A program made the translations under genes and the position numbers. The notes below the pieces were generated by a model, which saw only the letters and a program-made list of their open reading frames with translations, did not search any database and was not told where the DNA came from. A DNA stretch of 64,000 nucleotides from positions 1-64,000 of the forward strand of contig NZ_MKKI01000011.1 of NCBI RefSeq assembly GCF_001942345.1, read 5' to 3'. This DNA is from Corynebacterium sp. CNJ-954. GTDB lineage: Bacteria; Actinomycetota; Actinomycetes; Mycobacteriales; Mycobacteriaceae. Shown piece after piece: positions 60,172 to 64,000 of this stretch (position 1 is the stretch's first letter; each line of letters opens with the position of its first letter).

Positions 60172-60933
60172 ATGTTTATCCTGCTCCCCCCGTCCGAAAC
60201 CAAGGCGTCCGGCGGCGACGGCCCCGCGCTCGATATCGAGGGACTTTCCTTCCCCTCCCTCAATGAGGTCCGGCAGCAGAACATCGACGACCTCTCCGCC
60301 CTCCACCCCGACGATGCGCTGCAGGTTCTCGGGATATCGGAGAAGCTCCGCGGGGAAGCCGAGGCGAACAACCGGCTACGCGAGGCACCGACCGTCCCGG
60401 CGGTGATGCGCTACACCGGGGTGCTCTACGACGCGCTCGACGTGTCCACCCTGTCCCCCTCTGCCCGCGCCCGGCTGGGGGTGGGTTCGGCGTTGTTCGG
60501 TCTGCTCTCGGCCGATGACCCTGTGCCGCACTACCGGTTGTCCGCCGGGACGAAACTGCCGTACGCCGGGACCGCAACGGACAGGCTGCCGACGATGAAG
60601 GCGCGCTGGGGTTCGGCCGTCACCGACGCGTTGCGGCAGGTTCCCGGCACCGTCGTCGACCTCCGCTCCGGCGGCTATCAGCAGCTGGGCCGACTGCCGG
60701 GTGCGGTGACCGTGCGGGTCGAGTCCGTTCGCGAGGACGGCTCCCGTAAGGTCGTCAGCCACTTCAACAAGCACTACAAGGGGCTGCTGGCCCGCGAACT
60801 GGCCTCCGCCGACACCGACCTGAGCGCCGCCGGGGACGTCGACGGTGTGGCTGACATCGCTCGGCGCGCCGGGATGACCGTGGAAGTCAATGACGCGGAT
60901 TCCGCGAAAGACTCCTTGACACTGGTGGTGTGA
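60172..60933 (+). CDS. yaaA: Peroxide stress protein YaaA
   Basis: A 253-residue member of the DUF328/YaaA family, a DNA-binding fold that limits iron-dependent damage in E. coli. Features: LLPPSETK at the N-terminus, RYTGVLYDALD, GTKLPYAG and the KVVSHFNKHYKGLLAREL segment. The role in this organism is inferred from the family. Confidence 0.9.
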   Translation: MFILLPPSETKASGGDGPALDIEGLSFPSLNEVRQQNIDDLSALHPDDALQVLGISEKLRGEAEANNRLREAPTVPAVMRYTGVLYDALDVSTLSPSARARLGVGSALFGLLSADDPVPHYRLSAGTKLPYAGTATDRLPTMKARWGSAVTDALRQVPGTVVDLRSGGYQQLGRLPGAVTVRVESVREDGSRKVVSHFNKHYKGLLARELASADTDLSAAGDVDGVADIARRAGMTVEVNDADSAKDSLTLVV

Positions 60934-61095
60934 GCAGTGACAGCTGAGTGTGACTGGGGCGGAGCCGGCGAGGTGTTACCGTTTTTCAGAGTTCTTCTTC
61001 CGCGAAAGGCCAGGTCAGAGAAAAACCTATCACTCTGAAGTGGTAAGACTTCCCGTGGCCGCCACCATAGGGCCAGGTGGTTGGCCGGGCGCGGA

Positions 61096-61144
61096 TTCTC
61101 AAATTCTCAATCCGTCAATACTTCTCAAATTCTCAAAATCTCAA
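61096..61144 (+). repeat. Cluster of five TTCTCAA(A) repeats upstream of the ATPase gene
   Basis: TTCTCAA units start at 61096, 61104, 61122 and 61130, with a variant ATCTCAA at 61138. Copies are exactly 8 bases apart within two groups; a 15-base direct repeat TTCTCAAATTCTCAA occurs at 61096 and 61122. They end at the -35 position of the ATPase promoter. The stretch is AT-rich compared with its surroundings. Confidence 0.8.
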
Positions 61145-61163
61145 CCTGCAGCGGCGTCGGCGC

Positions 61164-61169
61164 TACACT
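61164..61169 (+). promoter_or_regulatory. -10 element TACACT of the leaderless ATPase gene
   Basis: TACACT ends 7 bases before the ATG at 61177. The TTCTCAA cluster ends about 20 bases upstream of it. Confidence 0.55.
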
Positions 61170-61176
61170 CGGTGAC

Positions 61177-62325
61177 ATGACCAACCCCTTCCGTCCGACT
61201 TTCGGAGCATCACCGCACTACTGGGCTGGCAGACGGATCATCCTCGACGACTACGCCGACGCCCTGGCCTCCGGCCCCGGCGCCGCCGCACGCACACTGG
61301 TGATCACCGGATCACGTGGGATCGGCAAGACCGTCCTGCTCAACGAACTCGAGGACATCGCCGCGACCCACGGCTGGATCATCCTGCGTGCCTCCGCCCG
61401 CGGCGACATCGTCGCCGAGCTCGTCGACTCGGTGATACCGGCGAAGATCCAGGAGCTCAGTCCACCGACGACCCGTCGGGTCACCGGTGTGGGGATCACC
61501 GGCCTCGGCTCGGTGAAGACCTCTCTCACCGGCCCGGACGAGCACGACCTCCCCCGTCCCACACTCGACTCGCGGCTCCGTGATCTGCTGGCACTGATGT
61601 CCGGCACGGGGGTGCTGATCACCGTCGATGAGATCCAGGACGCCGACCGCGATGCGCTGAGTCGGCTTGCCACGACCTACCAGAACCTCATCCGTGACGA
61701 CCTGGAGGTCTCCCTGGCCATGGCGGGACTCACCCACGGGGTGGAAGCACTGCTCGACCTGCCCGGGACGACCTTCATGCGACGGGCACACCGCTACGAC
61801 CTCGGACCGCTGACCAGGGAGGATGCCACGGACGTGCTGGCCACCTCGTCGCGGGACTCCGGCCTGGCATTCGACGGGGCCGGCCTCGCCTCTGCCGTCC
61901 ACCTCGCCGCCGGCTACCCCTACCTGGTGCAACTGGTGGGATCCCTGGCGTGGAACGCTGCCCGCCGTGTCGATGCGGACGTGATCTCAGTGCAGCAGGT
62001 CGACTCGATCAGGGATGAAGCGGTGTCGACGATGGGTGCCCAGGTGCACCACCCGTCGCTGAAAGGGGTACCCACCGTTCAACGGGAGTACCTCGAGGCA
62101 ATGGCTGCGCTAGCGGTGGACGGACCTGAGGGCACGGACGGCCCGGTCGCCACCGCCGCGATCGCCGAACGCCTCGGCAAGACCCAGCGAGCCGCCAGCG
62201 ATCCACGGGCGAAGCTGATCGACCGGGACCTGATCTCCCCCGCCGGCTGGGGCAAGGTGCAGTTCACACTGCCCTACCTGGGTGACTGGCTGCGGGGCAG
62301 CGGGACGGTACGACGGATCAGTTGA
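61177..62325 (+). CDS. AAA ATPase with winged-helix C-terminus
   Basis: A 382-residue P-loop ATPase of the Orc1/Cdc6-STAND type. Walker A GSRGIGKT is near residue 49, Walker B LITVDEIQD near 150, followed by a sensor-1-like segment (VSLAMAGL), and helical then winged-helix regions at the C-terminus (AAIAERLGKTQRAASDPRAKLIDRDLI). Such proteins occur alone in many actinobacteria; their job is not known. The repeat cluster upstream may be its own operator. Its end overlaps the convergent cobA end by 8 bases. ATG 61177 is supported by the -10. Confidence 0.85.
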   Translation: MTNPFRPTFGASPHYWAGRRIILDDYADALASGPGAAARTLVITGSRGIGKTVLLNELEDIAATHGWIILRASARGDIVAELVDSVIPAKIQELSPPTTRRVTGVGITGLGSVKTSLTGPDEHDLPRPTLDSRLRDLLALMSGTGVLITVDEIQDADRDALSRLATTYQNLIRDDLEVSLAMAGLTHGVEALLDLPGTTFMRRAHRYDLGPLTREDATDVLATSSRDSGLAFDGAGLASAVHLAAGYPYLVQLVGSLAWNAARRVDADVISVQQVDSIRDEAVSTMGAQVHHPSLKGVPTVQREYLEAMAALAVDGPEGTDGPVATAAIAERLGKTQRAASDPRAKLIDRDLISPAGWGKVQFTLPYLGDWLRGSGTVRRIS

Positions 62326-63361
62326 ACAGCCCCGCGGTGTCAACCCGCCGTGCGGCAGCCTCACCGATGACGATGATCGCCGGCGATCCCAGCCCCTCAC
62401 GCTCGATGGTCTCGCCGAGGGTGGCCAACGTTGCCTCCGTGACCCGCTGCTGCGGGGTCGACGCATGTTCGACCACGACCGCCGGGGTCGCGCCGTCACG
62501 TCCACGGTCGATGAGTTCCGCGGCGATCGCCCCAGCGTGGCGCATCGCCATGATCAGAACCAGGGTGCCGGTGAGACCGGCGACAGCCGACCAGTTCACC
62601 AGTGATTTCGCGTGCCCCGGCGGGACGTGACCGGAGACCACGGTGACGTCGTGGTTCAGCCCCCGATGGGTCAGCGAGATCCCCGCCGCCGCCGGCGCGG
62701 ACGTCACCGAGGTCACGCCCGGGATCACCTGCACGGGGATTCCTGCTTCCGCGCACGCCACGACCTCCTCATGGCCCCGCCCGAAGATGTAGGCGTCCCC
62801 GCCCTTGAGACGCACCACGTGCTTGCCGGCTGCCGCCCGGTCGATCATCAGCGCATTGATGCGCTCCTGCGGGACCTGGGTGGCGTACGGGATCTTGGCG
62901 ACGTCGATGACCTCGGCTCCCCGCTCTGCGGCCTCCTCGGCGAGTGCGACAGCTCCGAGATGGTCGGTGAGGACCACGTCGGCCTCGTGCACGGCCCGGG
63001 TTCCGGCGACGGTGACCAGATCCGCGTCCCCCGGACCACCGCCGACGAGGGTGACGCTGCCGAGGGAACGCCCGCCACCACCGTGGCTCTTGTTCGCAGA
63101 GCCCGCTTCGGGATCCGACGGCATCTCCGCCGCCCCCCGCCGGTCATCCACCGGTACACCGTGGACCGACGCCCAATCCAGGGCGTCGGCAGCCGCAGCA
63201 GGCGCCGTGCCCGCAGGCACGCGCACCAGGGCGACATGCGTATCCGTCGGCACAGAACCGACGATCGGCACGGCACCCTGGTCACGGAGCAGCTCGGCGG
63301 CGACGGCGGCGTCCGGGCCGTCCACCACGAGCACCGGCACGCCGGTCAACACAAGACTCAT
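62318..63361 (-). CDS. cobA: Uroporphyrinogen-III C-methyltransferase
   Basis: A 347-residue SUMT, which makes precorrin-2 for siroheme and cobalamin. The methylase core (LVGGGPGDADLVTVAGTRA, KGGDAYIFGRG, GVTSVTSAPAAAGIS, SGHVPPG) occupies about residues 100-345. Residues 1-95 resemble the remains of a siroheme synthase N-terminal domain (CysG type), but lack a clear nucleotide motif. ATG 63361 has TAGACT 8 bases upstream. Confidence 0.92.
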   Translation of the reverse strand: MSLVLTGVPVLVVDGPDAAVAAELLRDQGAVPIVGSVPTDTHVALVRVPAGTAPAAAADALDWASVHGVPVDDRRGAAEMPSDPEAGSANKSHGGGGRSLGSVTLVGGGPGDADLVTVAGTRAVHEADVVLTDHLGAVALAEEAAERGAEVIDVAKIPYATQVPQERINALMIDRAAAGKHVVRLKGGDAYIFGRGHEEVVACAEAGIPVQVIPGVTSVTSAPAAAGISLTHRGLNHDVTVVSGHVPPGHAKSLVNWSAVAGLTGTLVLIMAMRHAGAIAAELIDRGRDGATPAVVVEHASTPQQRVTEATLATLGETIEREGLGSPAIIVIGEAAARRVDTAGLFN

Positions 63362-63369
63362 GGGTTCAG

Positions 63370-63375
63370 AGTCTA
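63370..63375 (-). promoter_or_regulatory. -10 element TAGACT of cobA
   Basis: TAGACT ends 8 bases before the cobA ATG, inside the 22-base gap after mqo. Confidence 0.5.
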
Positions 63376-63383
63376 GTCCCCTG

Positions 63384-64000
63384 CTACTTCTCGAGCTTCA
63401 GGGTCTTCTGGCTGCGCTCCCACTGCTCGTTGAACAGCGCGGTGTCCTTGGAGATACGGCCACCGTAGGACGGGATCATCTCCTTGAGCTTCGGAGCCCA
63501 GTCTGCCATCCGGTTACCGAAGCACCGCTCCAGCACCTCGATCATCGCCGAGGGGGCGATGGACGCTCCCGGGGACGCACCCATCAGACCGGCGATGCTG
63601 CCGTCACCGGAGTTGACCAGTGCGGTACCGAACTCCAGCGAACCGAACTTCGGCGCACCGATCGGCTTGATCACCTGGACGCGCTGTCCGGCGGTGACCA
63701 GCTCCCAGTCGTCGCCGTTGACGTTGGGCATGTACTCGCGCAGCGACTCCACGCGGGCCGCCTGGTCCTTGAGGACCTCCTCGACCAGGTACTTGGTCAG
63801 ACCCATCTCCTGGACAGCCACACCCAGGTAGGACGGGATGTTGCCCGGGCGCAGGGACTTGAACAGGTCCAGGAAGGAGCCGTTCTTCAGGAACTTCGGG
63901 GTCCAGCCGGCGTACGGGCCGAAGAGCAGGCCCTTCTTGCCGTCAATGATGCGGGTGTCCAGGTGCGGTACCGACATCGGCGGAGCGCCCTTGGCGGCCT
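63384..64000 (-). CDS. mqo: Malate:quinone oxidoreductase, 3' part
   Basis: The C-terminal 205 residues of a membrane-associated FAD enzyme that oxidises malate and passes electrons to menaquinone. The frame runs off the right edge. Recognised segments: MSVPHLDTRIIDGKKGLLFGPYAG, LVNSGDGSIAGLMGASPGAS and LERCF. In corynebacteria it is the main malate oxidising step of the citric acid cycle. cobA starts 22 bases after its stop. Confidence 0.93.
   Translation of the reverse strand, partial: AAKGAPPMSVPHLDTRIIDGKKGLLFGPYAGWTPKFLKNGSFLDLFKSLRPGNIPSYLGVAVQEMGLTKYLVEEVLKDQAARVESLREYMPNVNGDDWELVTAGQRVQVIKPIGAPKFGSLEFGTALVNSGDGSIAGLMGASPGASIAPSAMIEVLERCFGNRMADWAPKLKEMIPSYGGRISKDTALFNEQWERSQKTLKLEK

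Noticed and set aside
61096..61144. The TTCTCAA repeats as a CRISPR array
   Set aside because: Units are only 7-8 bases with no spacers of regular length and no cas genes nearby. A regulatory or binding-site cluster is more reasonable.

Overview
The window is a chromosomal core segment of a high-GC actinobacterium, almost certainly a Corynebacterium. The evidence is the gene order lexA / ptsI / gluABCD / recX-recA / bioYMN / clgR-pspA / ftsK / rnj-dapA-thyX-dapB-pnp-rpsO-ribF-truB / pptT-pptH / rimP-nusA-infB-rbfA / proS / mqo, together with lipoprotein and protein sequences of the Corynebacteriales type. There are no rRNA or tRNA genes, insertion sequences, prophage genes or CRISPR arrays. 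Coding density is very high: many genes overlap by 4-8 bases, and no gap exceeds about 275 bases.

Layout. (1) 1-6.4 kb: 3' end of ahpD, helicase hrpA, nrdR, a divS-like SOS division suppressor and lexA. (2) 6.4-13.7 kb: ptsI, a DeoR-type PTS regulator, ptsH, a uracil permease, hflX, and two unknown genes of which the first has a Cys/Gly-rich tail. (3) 13.7-19.4 kb: dapF, miaA, a DUF349 protein, an Rv2732c-type membrane protein and miaB. (4) 19.5-24.7 kb: glutamate importer gluABCD and recA-recX. (5) 24.9-31.8 kb: DUF3046, biotin importer bioYMN, a DUF1707 protein, pspA, clgR, cinA, pgsA, and a TerC transporter behind a yybP-ykoY (Mn) riboswitch. (6) 31.8-45.8 kb: ftsK, a TIGR03085 protein, RNase J, dapA, thyX, dapB, pnp, rpsO, ribF and truB. 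(7) 45.8-49.9 kb: an MmgE/PrpD protein divergent from a YrdC-like gene, then pptT and pptH. (8) 50-58.1 kb: dinF, rbfA, infB, ylxR, nusA, rimP and a lipoprotein. (9) 58.4-64 kb: proS, yaaA, an AAA ATPase preceded by a cluster of short repeats, cobA and the 3' part of mqo.

The regulatory signal that recurs is a -10 hexamer of the TANNNT type (often TAGACT or TAGAGT) whose last base lies 6-8 bases before the start codon. It occurs at about twenty genes and predicts leaderless mRNAs. Other visible control elements are SOS boxes at lexA/divS and recA, a DtxR-like and a GlxR-like site in the mmgE/yrdC intergenic region, a BioQ-like site at bioY, and the TerC riboswitch.

Three housekeeping genes (ptsI, uraA, infB) each lack exactly one base and are split into two frames. 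Because infB is essential, these most probably are sequence errors. They are annotated here as single genes with a frameshift. No clearly new multi-gene system was found. The best candidates for unexplored biology are the ATPase with its repeat cluster, the iron/cAMP-type control region at mmgE/yrdC, the lysine-rich tail on PNPase, and the Cys-tail gene pair next to hflX.
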